64,000 bases of DNA from an uncultured Gemmiger sp. (GTDB lineage: Bacteria; Bacillota; Clostridia; Oscillospirales; Ruminococcaceae): contig CALXHR010000004.1 in NCBI GenBank assembly GCA_944388175.1, positions 62,001 to 126,000 on the forward strand, given 5' to 3'. The notes under the pieces were generated by a model. That model saw only the letters and a list, made by a program, of their open reading frames with translations, was not told where the DNA came from and did not search any database. Made by a program: the position numbers and the translations under genes. Each line of letters begins with the position of its first letter. Position 1 is the first letter of the stretch. Of this stretch, positions 16,033 to 23,244 are shown piece by piece.

Positions 16033-16809
16033 TCACATCCCCTGCCCCGGCGCGCAGAACAGCGCGCCGTCCGGCCCCGGCACAACGCACAGCCCCGGGT
16101 ACAGCCCCCGCAGCGCCGCCTGCGCGGCGGCGGCCCCGTCGCCGGGGCAAACGCTGCCGCACAATGCGCCGTCCTGCATCAGCAGCAGGCGGTCGGCGTA
16201 GCGCAGCGCCAGCGCGGGGTCGTGCAGCACCACCAGCGCGGCGCGCTGCCCCCCCTGCGCCCAGCGGCGCAGCGCCGCAAACAGCCGGTGGGTGTGAGTG
16301 TAGTCCAGCGCGCTGTTGGGTTCGTCCAGCAGCAGCACGGGGGCGTCCTGCGCCACCACGCGGCCCAGGTGGACGAGCTGGCGCTGCCCCTCGCTGAGGG
16401 CGGCGCAGTCGGCGTCCAGCAGGTCCTGCACGCCCAGGGCGCGGGCCGCCTGCGCCACCCGTTCGGCGTCGCCGGGCGCGGGGCCGCCGAACGGCCCGCT
16501 GTAGGCATAGCGGCCCATGGCAATAACCTCCCGTGCGGTCAGGCCCGGCAGCAGGCCGGTGCGCTGGGGCAGCAGCGCCAGGCAGCGCGCCCGGCGGCGC
16601 GCCGGCAGGGCCAGGCAGTCCTGCCCCAGCACGCGCACGCCGCCGCCAAACACCCGCCCGTTGCCGGAAAGCGCGCGCAGCAGCGTCGATTTGCCGCAGC
16701 CGTTGGGCCCCAGCAGCGCCGTGACGGTGCCGGCGGGCAGCGCCAGCGAGACGCCGCGCACGACGGGGCGGCGGTACCCGGCCGTGAGGTTTTCCGCTTC
16801 AAGCAGCAT
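16033..16809 (-). CDS. ABC importer ATPase, FecE/BtuD/MolC type
   Basis: A 258-residue ATPase. Walker A is GPNGCGKST (about residues 34-42), the signature reads LSEGQ where LSGGQ is usual, and Walker B is VLLLDEP followed by the H-loop in VVLHD. It powers the adjacent FecCD-type permease. The start overlaps the permease end by 11 bases. By sequence class alone it could serve iron-siderophore, haem, cobalamin or molybdate import; the neighbouring ModE-type regulator and molybdenum hydroxylase operon favour molybdate or tungstate, as in Haemophilus MolBCA. Confidence 0.9.
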   Translation of the reverse strand: MLLEAENLTAGYRRPVVRGVSLALPAGTVTALLGPNGCGKSTLLRALSGNGRVFGGGVRVLGQDCLALPARRRARCLALLPQRTGLLPGLTAREVIAMGRYAYSGPFGGPAPGDAERVAQAARALGVQDLLDADCAALSEGQRQLVHLGRVVAQDAPVLLLDEPNSALDYTHTHRLFAALRRWAQGGQRAALVVLHDPALALRYADRLLLMQDGALCGSVCPGDGAAAAQAALRGLYPGLCVVPGPDGALFCAPGQGM

Positions 16810-17797
16810 CGGCGCGCCCCCCTCCCGTAATCAGCAGCGCCGCCAGCACCGGCGCGGCAAACAGCACGGTAAAGATGCTCAGCGGCAGTTCGGCCCCGCC
16901 GCCCGCGCTGCGGGCCAGCAAATCGGCGGCCAGCAGCAGGTCGGCCCCCGTGACGGCGCACAGCGGCAAAAACGCGCCGCCGCACCGCCGCAGCAAGCCG
17001 TAGGCGATGTGCGGCGCAATGAGCCCCACAAACGCGATGCCGCCCGCCACGCTGACGACGGCGGCGACCATCAGCGTGGTAAGGCCCAGCAGCAGCGCCC
17101 GCCAGCGCCGGGGTTCCAGGCCGCTGGCGCGGGCGCTTGCCTGCCCTAAAGAAAGCAGCGCCGCCTGCCGCCGGAACAACAACACCAGCACCAGGCCCGC
17201 CAGCACCGGCGGCGCGGCTGCGGCCAGCTTGCCCGCCGTGACCCCCGCCAGGCTGCCCATGGTCCAGTACTCGATGGCGGCCAGTTCCCGCTCGGGGTCG
17301 GCCAGCGTTTTCAGCAGCATGACCCCGGCTTCGGCCAGCGCGCTGACCAGGATGCCGGCCAGCACGTAGGCGGCTGTGCGCTCGGCCCGGGCGGCGCGCA
17401 CCAGCCCCAGCACCGCCGCCAGGCTGAGCAGCCCGCACAAAAACGCGCCGCCCATGATCTGCCATGCGCTGCCGGCCCCCAGCACGATGGCCGCGGCCGC
17501 CCCCAGCGACGCGCCGCCCGCCACGCCGGTAAGGTCGGGCGAGGCCAGCGGGTTGCGGAACACCGTCTGGTACACCCCGCCCGCCGCGCCCAGCGCCAGC
17601 CCGGCCAGCGCGGCCAGGGCGGTGCGCGGCAAGCGTAGCGTAAAGAACACCCGCGCGGCCATAGGGTCGCCGCCGCCCGGCAGCGCCAGAATCTGCCCCG
17701 GCGTCAGCGGGTAGGCGCCCACGCACAGCGAAGTTACGGCCAACACGGCCAGCAGCCCCAGCGCCAGCGCGGCGCACAGACGGGTGCGGGTGGGCAT
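16799..17797 (-). CDS. ABC importer permease, FecCD/BtuC/MolB type
   Basis: A 332-residue permease with about nine to ten hydrophobic helices. Typical FecCD features are GAYPLTPGQILAL near the start, RLPRTALAALAGLALGAAGGVYQ (broken here as RLPRT...GAAGGVYQ) with the family's RLPR and GxxLQ-like region, and FVGLIAPHI near the C-terminus. It would form the channel dimer of a type II importer. An intercistronic hairpin separates it from the binding-protein gene, and it overlaps the ATPase gene. Confidence 0.92.
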   Translation of the reverse strand: MPTRTRLCAALALGLLAVLAVTSLCVGAYPLTPGQILALPGGGDPMAARVFFTLRLPRTALAALAGLALGAAGGVYQTVFRNPLASPDLTGVAGGASLGAAAAIVLGAGSAWQIMGGAFLCGLLSLAAVLGLVRAARAERTAAYVLAGILVSALAEAGVMLLKTLADPERELAAIEYWTMGSLAGVTAGKLAAAAPPVLAGLVLVLLFRRQAALLSLGQASARASGLEPRRWRALLLGLTTLMVAAVVSVAGGIAFVGLIAPHIAYGLLRRCGGAFLPLCAVTGADLLLAADLLARSAGGGAELPLSIFTVLFAAPVLAALLITGGGRADAA

Positions 17798-17820
17798 GGC
17801 GGGTACCTCCTTTCTTCTGG

Positions 17821-17852
17821 CAAAAATAGAGGGCGGCGTTCCTGCGCCGCCC
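17821..17852 (-). terminator. Intercistronic hairpin between binding protein and permease genes
   Basis: GGGCGGCG (17831-17838) pairs with CGCCGCCC (17845-17852), loop TTCCTG, and is followed on the minus strand by TCTATTTTTG. Lying 17 bases after the binding-protein stop and inside the operon, it probably lets only part of transcription pass, giving more binding protein than permease. Confidence 0.7.
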
Positions 17853-17869
17853 CATTTTGTGTTTACTGG

Positions 17870-18976
17870 TTACTGCGTGATGAGCGAAGCGTCCGGCGTA
17901 AAACCGTAAAATTCCTGATAAAATTCCTGCGCGTCGGCAGTGAACGTCTCAAACGGGTAGGCGTCGGGGTGCAGCACGCTGGTAAGCCACAGCACGCCCA
18001 GCACGCCCGACGGCGTAGGCGAATCCCACTCATCCAAACCCTGCGGCATCGTGTAGACCGCGCCGTTCTGCACGGCGGTCAGCGCCGCCAGCTGGGCGTC
18101 GGCCCGGATGTCGTCGGCCGTATAGCTTGCGCCCGAGGGGATGACCAGCACGTCGGGGTCCAGCGCCAGCAGCGTCTCGTAGGAGATTTCGGCCCAGTAA
18201 TCGTCGTCGACGCCGGCGGCCGCGTTGACGCCGCCCGCCTGCTCAATCAGATCGTTCTGGTACATGCCGGCGGGGGCCACCGTCAGGTAGCTGCCGTTGC
18301 CCAGCAGGCAGACTTCGGGCTTGGCAAGGTCCTGCGTCAGCGCAGCGGCGCGGGCCAGCTGCTGCCCCGTATAGGCCAGCAGCGCGTCGGCCTGCGCTTC
18401 GGCCCCCAGAGCCTGGCCCAGCAGCGTCAGCATCGTCTCAAGCCCCTGCTGTGTCTCGGGGTCGACGACGAGCACCGGGATGCCGAGGGCCTCCAGCGTC
18501 TGGGCATTGTCCAGCAGCTTTTTGGGCATGACGACGAGGTCGGGCGCCAGCGCGGCGACGGCTTCGACGTTGAGCTCCTTGAGCGTGCCGACCTGCGGCA
18601 GTTCGGGCAGTTCGGGCGCGGCCAGCGCGTAGAGCGCGCGGGTGTCGGCCTTGTTCTCGAGCCCGACGATCTTGTCTTTCTGCCCCAGCGCGATGACGGC
18701 GTAGGTCGTGATGTAATAGCAGCTGACAACGCTTTCGGCCGGGGCGTCCAGCGTGACGGTGCGTCCGGCCTGGTCGATCAGCGTCAGGGCGGCGTCCGGC
18801 GCGGCGGTCTCGGTGGTGTTTTCCGCCGCACTTTCGGCGGCGGGTTCGCTGGCGGTTTCACTGGCAGCTTCGGCCGTGCCGGCAGACGGCGCGGGCGCGC
18901 CGCAGGCAGCCAGGCTGACGGCCAGCGCCAGCGCCAGGCCAAGCGCGGTCAGTTTTTGTACAAAACGGTGTTGCAC
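17870..18976 (-). CDS. Substrate-binding lipoprotein of a MolA/FecB-type importer
   Basis: A 368-residue lipoprotein. GTG at 18976 is chosen because AGGAGGGG lies about eight bases upstream, while the GTG at 18994 is part of that ribosome site. The signal peptide ends in LAAC (lipobox, Cys about residue 25), followed by an Ala/Glu/Thr linker. Residues 75-365 form a periplasmic-binding-protein-2 fold: two lobes joined by a long helix, with VSCYYITTYAVIALGQKDKIVGL and LAPDLVVMP in lobe 1. It captures the ligand outside the membrane and docks on the permease. Ligand is inferred to be molybdate or tungstate from gene context; an iron complex is the main alternative. Confidence 0.88.
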   Translation of the reverse strand: MQHRFVQKLTALGLALALAVSLAACGAPAPSAGTAEAASETASEPAAESAAENTTETAAPDAALTLIDQAGRTVTLDAPAESVVSCYYITTYAVIALGQKDKIVGLENKADTRALYALAAPELPELPQVGTLKELNVEAVAALAPDLVVMPKKLLDNAQTLEALGIPVLVVDPETQQGLETMLTLLGQALGAEAQADALLAYTGQQLARAAALTQDLAKPEVCLLGNGSYLTVAPAGMYQNDLIEQAGGVNAAAGVDDDYWAEISYETLLALDPDVLVIPSGASYTADDIRADAQLAALTAVQNGAVYTMPQGLDEWDSPTPSGVLGVLWLTSVLHPDAYPFETFTADAQEFYQEFYGFTPDASLITQ

Positions 18977-19022
18977 AGGGGGTCCCCTCCTCACTTTTGC
19001 AGCCCGGGCGTGTGCCCGGCAC

Positions 19023-19055
19023 CGTTATTCTAGCACAAGAATAACGCTCTGTCAA
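19023..19055 (-). promoter_or_regulatory. Promoter with ModE-like operator upstream of the molybdenum importer
   Basis: TTGACA (19055-19050), 17-base spacer, TAGAAT (19032-19027) on the minus strand, about 50 bases before the binding-protein start. An inverted repeat CGTTATTC-N8-GAATAACG (19023-19030 and 19039-19046) overlaps the -10 and spacer. The CGTTAT...ATAACG arms resemble the E. coli ModE box (TATATA core flanked by CG/ACG). The gene just upstream encodes a ModE-type DNA-binding domain, so this is the predicted binding site for repression when metal is sufficient. Confidence 0.72.
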
Positions 19056-19077
19056 AAAGAAATTGCCCCCGGTTTTG

Positions 19078-19917
19078 CTACCACATGCCGCCGAACTGCT
19101 GCGCAAACGCGTCCTGCGCGGCGCGGTCGCAGGCCCATTGCAGCGCGCGGTAGCGGCGGATCAGGTCCCACGCCTGCGGTGTCAGCAGCGAGCCGCCCCC
19201 GCCCGCCCCGCCGGGGCGGCGCGCGACCATCGCAAAGCCCCACTGGCTTTCCAGCTCGTTGAGCATGCCCCACGCCTTGGAGTAGGCCATGCCCATCACG
19301 GAAGCCGCCGTGCGCAGGCTGCCGGTGCGCGCCACCAGTTCCAGCAGCTGCAGCGGGCCGGGGCCAAAGCATTTGCCCGCGCGGTACAGCCGCACCGGCG
19401 CGCCGGCGTGCAGCGGCGCGGGCAGCGCGGGGGCCAGTCGGGCGCGGATTGTCTCGGGCGGTTCGGCGTCAAGGTCCAGCTGCACCGCCCCGCTGCGGGC
19501 GCGCAGCGCGTTTAAGTGGGGCAGGTCCTCTTGTTTGACGACGGCCACCACGGCGGCGGGGCCGTCCAGCAGCGCCTGCAATTCGGCCAGGTAGGGCGCG
19601 CAGTCCCGCTCAAACCGGCCGATCTCGTCGACCAGCACCGTCGGCGCGCCGCTTTCGCGCGCGGCGCGCAGCGCCTGCACGCCGAAGGTTGCAAACGTTT
19701 CGGGCACGGCGCGCACCGCACCGTCCGCTTCGCAGCTGATGGGCGCCAGCGCGCCGGTGGCAAGGTTTTGCAAAGAGAACAGCGGCCCCGCGGCGCAGCG
19801 CCCGGTGCACAGCGTGCGCACGCCCAGCACGGGCTGCGGCAGGCGGCGGCACAGCCAGGCGGCCAGCGAGGTTTTGCCGCACAACGGGCGGCCGGTAAGG
19901 ATATAACGGGCAGGCAT
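19078..19917 (-). CDS. THEP1-like NTPase fused to a ModE-type DNA-binding domain
   Basis: A 279-residue protein with two parts. Residues 1-170 are a P-loop NTPase like THEP1/DUF2478: Walker A GRPLCGKTS at about residues 8-16 and Walker B VLVDEIGRFE, which matches the VIDEIGxME motif of THEP1. Residues 185-279 match the ModE N-terminal winged helix: LELVARTGSLRTAASVMGM, the helix pair YSKAWGMLNELE, and RRPGGAGGGGS, equivalent to the glycine-rich wing of ModE. The molybdate-binding Mop/TOBE domain of ModE is absent, so the NTPase may be the sensor. The ATG at 19917 follows AAGGGGG. The next gene on the same strand is the importer, separated by a promoter with a ModE-like inverted repeat. Confidence 0.88.
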   Translation of the reverse strand: MPARYILTGRPLCGKTSLAAWLCRRLPQPVLGVRTLCTGRCAAGPLFSLQNLATGALAPISCEADGAVRAVPETFATFGVQALRAARESGAPTVLVDEIGRFERDCAPYLAELQALLDGPAAVVAVVKQEDLPHLNALRARSGAVQLDLDAEPPETIRARLAPALPAPLHAGAPVRLYRAGKCFGPGPLQLLELVARTGSLRTAASVMGMAYSKAWGMLNELESQWGFAMVARRPGGAGGGGSLLTPQAWDLIRRYRALQWACDRAAQDAFAQQFGGMW

Positions 19918-19948
19918 GGCAAAGCCCCCTTGGGTAAGGTTTTCCGCC

Positions 19949-19957
19949 ATTGTACCA
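19949..19957 (-). promoter_or_regulatory. Extended -10 promoter of the THEP1-ModE gene
   Basis: Minus-strand TGGTACAAT (19957-19949), about 32 bases before the start codon, no clear -35. Confidence 0.55.
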
Positions 19958-19986
19958 CAAAGCGCGCCGGCGCGCAAAAGCCGCCC

Positions 19987-20016
19987 TTGACGGTATGCGC
20001 GCAGGGGGTGTATCAT
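19987..20016 (+). promoter_or_regulatory. Promoter of the AGCS symporter
   Basis: TTGACG (19987-19992), 18-base spacer, TATCAT (20011-20016), 47 bases before the proposed start. Confidence 0.65.
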
Positions 20017-20062
20017 ATTTTGAAAAAAACAAAACCGCGCCGCGGTTGGAGAGGGGTTTCTT

Positions 20063-21445
20063 CTGGATACGATTGTACACATCATCAACGTGACCAACGA
20101 GTGGGTCTGGTCCTGGCCCACCATTGTGCTGATGCTGGGCACCCACCTGTTCATGACGGTGCGCACGCGCGGCATCCAGCGCATGCTGCCCACGGCGATC
20201 CGCCTTTCGGTCACCAAAGACCCCGACGCCGAGGGCGAGGTCTCGCAGTTTGCCACGCTGACGACGGCGCTGGCGTCCACCATCGGCACCGGCAACATCA
20301 TCGGCGTCGGCACGGCCATTGCGCTGGGCGGGCCGGGCGCGGTGTTCTGGTGCTGGATCGCCGGCATTCTGGGCATCGCCACCAAATATGCCGAGTCTCT
20401 CATCGCCGTCAAGTACCGCGTCAAGACCAAGGACGGCCGCATGCAGGGCGGCGCGATGTACGCGCTGGAACGCGGCCTGCACATGAAATGGCTGGGCGTG
20501 GCGTTTGCGCTGTTCGGCGCGCTGGCGTCCTTTGGCATCGGCTGCGCCACGCAGGTCAACGCCATCGCCACCGTATGCAGCGCCAACCTGGGCGTCCCCA
20601 ACTGGGTCACGGGGCTGGTGGTGGCCGCGCTGACGGCGCTGGTCATCTTTGGCGGCATCCAGACCATCTCCCGCGTGTGTGAGAAGCTGGTGCCCTTTAT
20701 GGCGGCCTTTTACATTTTGGGCTGCGCCGCCATTTTGGTGTACAACCGCGACTGCCTGTGGCTGACCGTGACGACGATCTGCCGCCTGGCGTTCACGCCC
20801 GGCGCGGCGGCCGGCGGCCTGACGGGCGGCGGCATCATGCTGGCGATGCGCTACGGCATCGCGCGGGGGTTGTTCTCGAACGAATCGGGCATGGGCTCGG
20901 CGCCCATTGTGGCGGCGGCCGCCCAGACGCGCAACCCGGTGCGCCAGGCGCTGGTGTCCAGCAGCGGGACGTTCTGGGACACCGTCGTCGTCTGCCTGAT
21001 GACCGGCCTGGTGCTGGTGTCCAGCATTTTGAAAAACCCCGCCATCGACATGGGTTCTATTGCGGACGGCGGCATTTTGACGACGCTGGCCTTTGACCAG
21101 ATCCCCGTGCTGGGGCCGGTGATTCTGGTGGTGGGCATCATCTCGTTTGCGTTTTCCACCGTGCTGGGCTGGTCCTATTACGGCGAGCGGTGCCTGGAAT
21201 ACCTCGTGGGCGAAAAAGGCCGCACGGCCTACCGCGTGGCGTATGTGGCGGTGGCGGCCATTGCGCCGGTGGTGGCGCTGAACCTGGTGTGGACGGTGGC
21301 CGACACCCTCAACGCGCTGATGGCGCTGCCCAACCTGATTGCGGTGCTGCTGCTCTCGGGCGTGATCGCGCGTGAGACCGAGACCTACCTCCACGACCTG
21401 GACAAACGCTGCGAGGACCCGGTGCCGGTCCTGGACGAATCCTGA
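20063..21445 (+). CDS. Sodium:alanine/glycine symporter (AGCS family)
   Basis: A 460-residue membrane carrier importing small amino acids with sodium. Family signatures are LMLGTHLFMTVR near the N-terminus, TALASTIGTGNIIGVGTAI with the ligand-binding GTGNI motif, and RGLFSNESGMGSAPI. The start is proposed as CTG at 20063: GGAGAGG lies six bases upstream, and the resulting MDTIVHIINVTNEWVW matches the usual AGCS N-terminus. The next candidate, GTG at 20090, has no ribosome site at a workable distance and would lose the first nine conserved residues. It is a single-gene transcript with its own promoter and terminator. Confidence 0.93.
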   Translation: MDTIVHIINVTNEWVWSWPTIVLMLGTHLFMTVRTRGIQRMLPTAIRLSVTKDPDAEGEVSQFATLTTALASTIGTGNIIGVGTAIALGGPGAVFWCWIAGILGIATKYAESLIAVKYRVKTKDGRMQGGAMYALERGLHMKWLGVAFALFGALASFGIGCATQVNAIATVCSANLGVPNWVTGLVVAALTALVIFGGIQTISRVCEKLVPFMAAFYILGCAAILVYNRDCLWLTVTTICRLAFTPGAAAGGLTGGGIMLAMRYGIARGLFSNESGMGSAPIVAAAAQTRNPVRQALVSSSGTFWDTVVVCLMTGLVLVSSILKNPAIDMGSIADGGILTTLAFDQIPVLGPVILVVGIISFAFSTVLGWSYYGERCLEYLVGEKGRTAYRVAYVAVAAIAPVVALNLVWTVADTLNALMALPNLIAVLLLSGVIARETETYLHDLDKRCEDPVPVLDES

Positions 21446-21454
21446 CCCGCCCGG

Positions 21455-21483
21455 GCAGGGGGCCTTGCGCCCCCTGCTTTTTT
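21455..21483 (+). terminator. Terminator after the AGCS symporter
   Basis: Stem GCAGGGGGC (21455-21463) with GCCCCCTGC (21469-21477), then TTTTTT (21478-21483). Confidence 0.92.
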
Positions 21484-21514
21484 GCCTGTGCGCGCAGGCT
21501 CTGCCGGGCTTCGC

Positions 21515-21543
21515 TTGCATCCGCCCGCGCCGGGTGGTATGAT
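21515..21543 (+). promoter_or_regulatory. Promoter of the WecG/TagA glycosyltransferase
   Basis: TTGCAT (21515-21520), 17-base spacer, TATGAT (21538-21543) preceded by TGG (extended -10), 33 bases before the start codon. Confidence 0.7.
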
Positions 21544-21576
21544 AAAGGCACACTTTTTGCGAAAGGGGGCCGCCCT

Positions 21577-22320
21577 ATGGACTGCGGACCGCTGCCCGTG
21601 TGCGAGATTATGGGCGTGCGCATCGCCGTGACCGACATGGCGCAGACCGTGCGCTGCCTGTGCCAAAACAAGGACGCCTGGCGCGGGCAGTATATCTGCG
21701 TGGCCAACGTACACACCACCGTGACCGCCTACGGCGACGCGGGTTACCGCGCCGTGCAAAACGGCGCCGCGCTGGCCCTGCCCGACGGCGGGCCGCTTTC
21801 GCAGTACAGCCGGCGGCACGGGTTCCCCCAGGCGCAGCGCGTCACCGGCCCCGACCTGATGCAGCAGATGTTGCGCGAGAGCGCCGAACACGGCTGGCGG
21901 CATTATTTTTACGGGTCCACCCCGCAGACGTTGGACCTTTTGCGCCAGAAGATTGAAACCGCCTACCCCGGGGCCGTCATCGCGGGGATGGAGTCGCCGC
22001 CGTTCCGCCCGCTGACGCCACAAGAGGACGCTGACGCCGTGGCACGCATCAACGCCGCCCGGCCGGATTTTGTGTGGGTGGGCCTGGGCGCGCCCAAGCA
22101 GGAACGCTGGATGGCCGCCCACAAAGGCGCCGTGCAGGCCGTGATGATCGGCGTGGGGGCCGCGTTCGACTACGAGGCCGGCAACATCCGCCGCGCGCCG
22201 CAGTGGATGCAGCGCTGCAGCCTGGAATGGCTGTACCGCCTGCTGCAGGACCCCAAACGCCTGTTTGCCCGGTATTATGTGACCAACCTGAAATTTTTGT
22301 GGTGGGCCTGGCGGCATTGA
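21577..22320 (+). CDS. WecG/TagA/CpsF-family glycosyltransferase
   Basis: A 247-residue GT26 enzyme. It contains the family signatures NVHTTV (catalytic Thr), LPDGGPL (catalytic Asp), VTGPDLM, GLGAPKQE and a C-terminal amphipathic stretch EWLYRLLQDPKRLFARYY used for membrane association. TagA-type members transfer N-acetylmannosamine to lipid-linked GlcNAc to build the wall teichoic acid linkage unit, while WecG members act in surface polysaccharide synthesis. It stands alone here, so the exact polymer cannot be read from context. Start ATG at 21577 follows AAAGGGGG. Confidence 0.93.
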   Translation: MDCGPLPVCEIMGVRIAVTDMAQTVRCLCQNKDAWRGQYICVANVHTTVTAYGDAGYRAVQNGAALALPDGGPLSQYSRRHGFPQAQRVTGPDLMQQMLRESAEHGWRHYFYGSTPQTLDLLRQKIETAYPGAVIAGMESPPFRPLTPQEDADAVARINAARPDFVWVGLGAPKQERWMAAHKGAVQAVMIGVGAAFDYEAGNIRRAPQWMQRCSLEWLYRLLQDPKRLFARYYVTNLKFLWWAWRH

Positions 22321-22360
22321 CGCCCCCTTACCCCCGCCGGTGTTGCTGCGGCCATACATA

Positions 22361-22396
22361 CAACAAGCCCGGGGCGCTTTTACAAGCGCCCCGGGC
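22361..22396. terminator. Shared hairpin between convergent genes
   Basis: A 13-bp perfect stem (22367-22379 with 22384-22396, loop TTAC) between the glycosyltransferase and the convergent rubredoxin gene. Flanks are T-poor (TTGTTGTATG on the minus strand). Confidence 0.65.
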
Positions 22397-22458
22397 GTTG
22401 CTTTGTGGTATCTGCAGGTATATCGGAATGTCAGGGAAATGCTTGCGGGGCCGCGCCT

Positions 22459-22617
22459 TTACGCTTCGGCAGTAAAGGCGTCCTTGCCCAGGCCGCAGAC
22501 CGGGCACAGCCAGTCGGCGGGGACGTCCGCCCACGGGGTGCCGGGCGCGATGCCGTTGTCGGGGTCGCCGAGGGCGGGGTCATAGACATAGCCGCAGGGG
22601 CAGATATATTTTTCCAT
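22459..22617 (-). CDS. Rubredoxin with a shortened first metal knuckle
   Basis: A 52-residue iron protein beginning [14 protein letters not shown] and ending in the CPVCG knuckle (C38, C41) with the usual GLGKDAF after it. The first knuckle reads C6-P-C8-G, one residue shorter than the normal CxxCG, while the rest ([11 protein letters not shown]29, W36) is canonical. Rubredoxin is a one-electron carrier and commonly feeds superoxide reductase. It starts 21 bases downstream of the desulfoferrodoxin stop on the same strand and has an AAAGGAG site, so the two form an oxidative-defence operon. Confidence 0.93.
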   Translation of the reverse strand: MEKYICPCGYVYDPALGDPDNGIAPGTPWADVPADWLCPVCGLGKDAFTAEA

Positions 22618-22638
22618 AGCAGGGTTCTCCTTTCGGGT

Positions 22639-23013
22639 TCAGGCTTTCCACAGCCCGTGCAGGTTGCAGTAGGCGTAGACGGCTTCGACTGCGTCGCCGG
22701 GGGCCAGCGCAAAAGCCGCGGACGGGGCTTCGCCGGGGGCGAGGTAGTGGATCTGGCTGCCGTGTTTCGTCTGCAGGGCGATCCACTCGATATAATGCAC
22801 ATCCAGCATCGGGTGTTCGACGCTGCCCACCGTCACCTGCACCGTATTGCCGTCGACGGTGTAGACCGGGATGTGCTTTTCGTGCGCGGCTTCCACCGTG
22901 CCGGGGATGAGCTGCGTCATCTTTTGGCCGCAGCAGAAAACCGGTACGCCGCTGTCCTTGACCATCGTGACGATGTTCCCGCAGTGTTCGCAGCGGAAAA
23001 ATTTGAGCTCCAT
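22639..23013 (-). CDS. dfx: Desulfoferrodoxin (superoxide reductase)
   Basis: A 124-residue two-domain iron protein that reduces superoxide to hydrogen peroxide without making oxygen. The N-terminal desulforedoxin centre has C8, C11, C27 and C28. The catalytic centre is formed by H47 (in EKHIP), H67, H73, C116 and H119 (YCNLHG), and the conserved Glu-Lys pair before H47 is present. Length equals Desulfovibrio Dfx. It heads a two-gene operon with rubredoxin, its probable electron donor. The promoter contains a small palindrome that could bind an oxygen-responsive repressor. Confidence 0.96.
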   Translation of the reverse strand: MELKFFRCEHCGNIVTMVKDSGVPVFCCGQKMTQLIPGTVEAAHEKHIPVYTVDGNTVQVTVGSVEHPMLDVHYIEWIALQTKHGSQIHYLAPGEAPSAAFALAPGDAVEAVYAYCNLHGLWKA

Positions 23014-23105
23014 AGTGCGCCTCCTTGTTTTGGGTTGGTAAAATTATAGGATTTTTTCCTGTTTTATCCGGCAGCCGGTTTGCCGCCGGTTCACTTCTTG
23101 CTTAT

Positions 23106-23133
23106 AGTATAGCATACTTTTTGTGTTTGTAAA
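23106..23133 (-). promoter_or_regulatory. dfx promoter with AGTAT-AGC-ATACT palindrome
   Basis: Minus-strand TTTACA (23133-23128), 16-base spacer, TATACT (23111-23106). AGTATAGCATACT (23106-23118) is a perfect 5-3-5 palindrome over the -10, a possible operator. It does not match the PerR box consensus. Confidence 0.6.
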
Positions 23134-23182
23134 GAGTATTTTTAAGATTTATTATTACTTTTTCTGGAAATCGCCGCCCCGC

Positions 23183-23211
23183 TGGACGCCGGGGCGCAAA
23201 AAGCGTACAAT
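23183..23211 (+). promoter_or_regulatory. Promoter of the GTPase-NYN gene
   Basis: TGGACG (23183-23188), 17-base spacer, TACAAT (23206-23211), 34 bases before the start codon. Confidence 0.5.
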
Positions 23212-23244
23212 AAGGGCAGACTGTACACAACAAAGGGGAACGCT

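Noticed and set aside
16033..18976. Iron-siderophore importer
   Set aside because: Sequence class allows it, but no Fur-like box or siderophore gene is seen, whereas the ModE-like regulator and molybdenum enzyme flank it. Kept only as an alternative.
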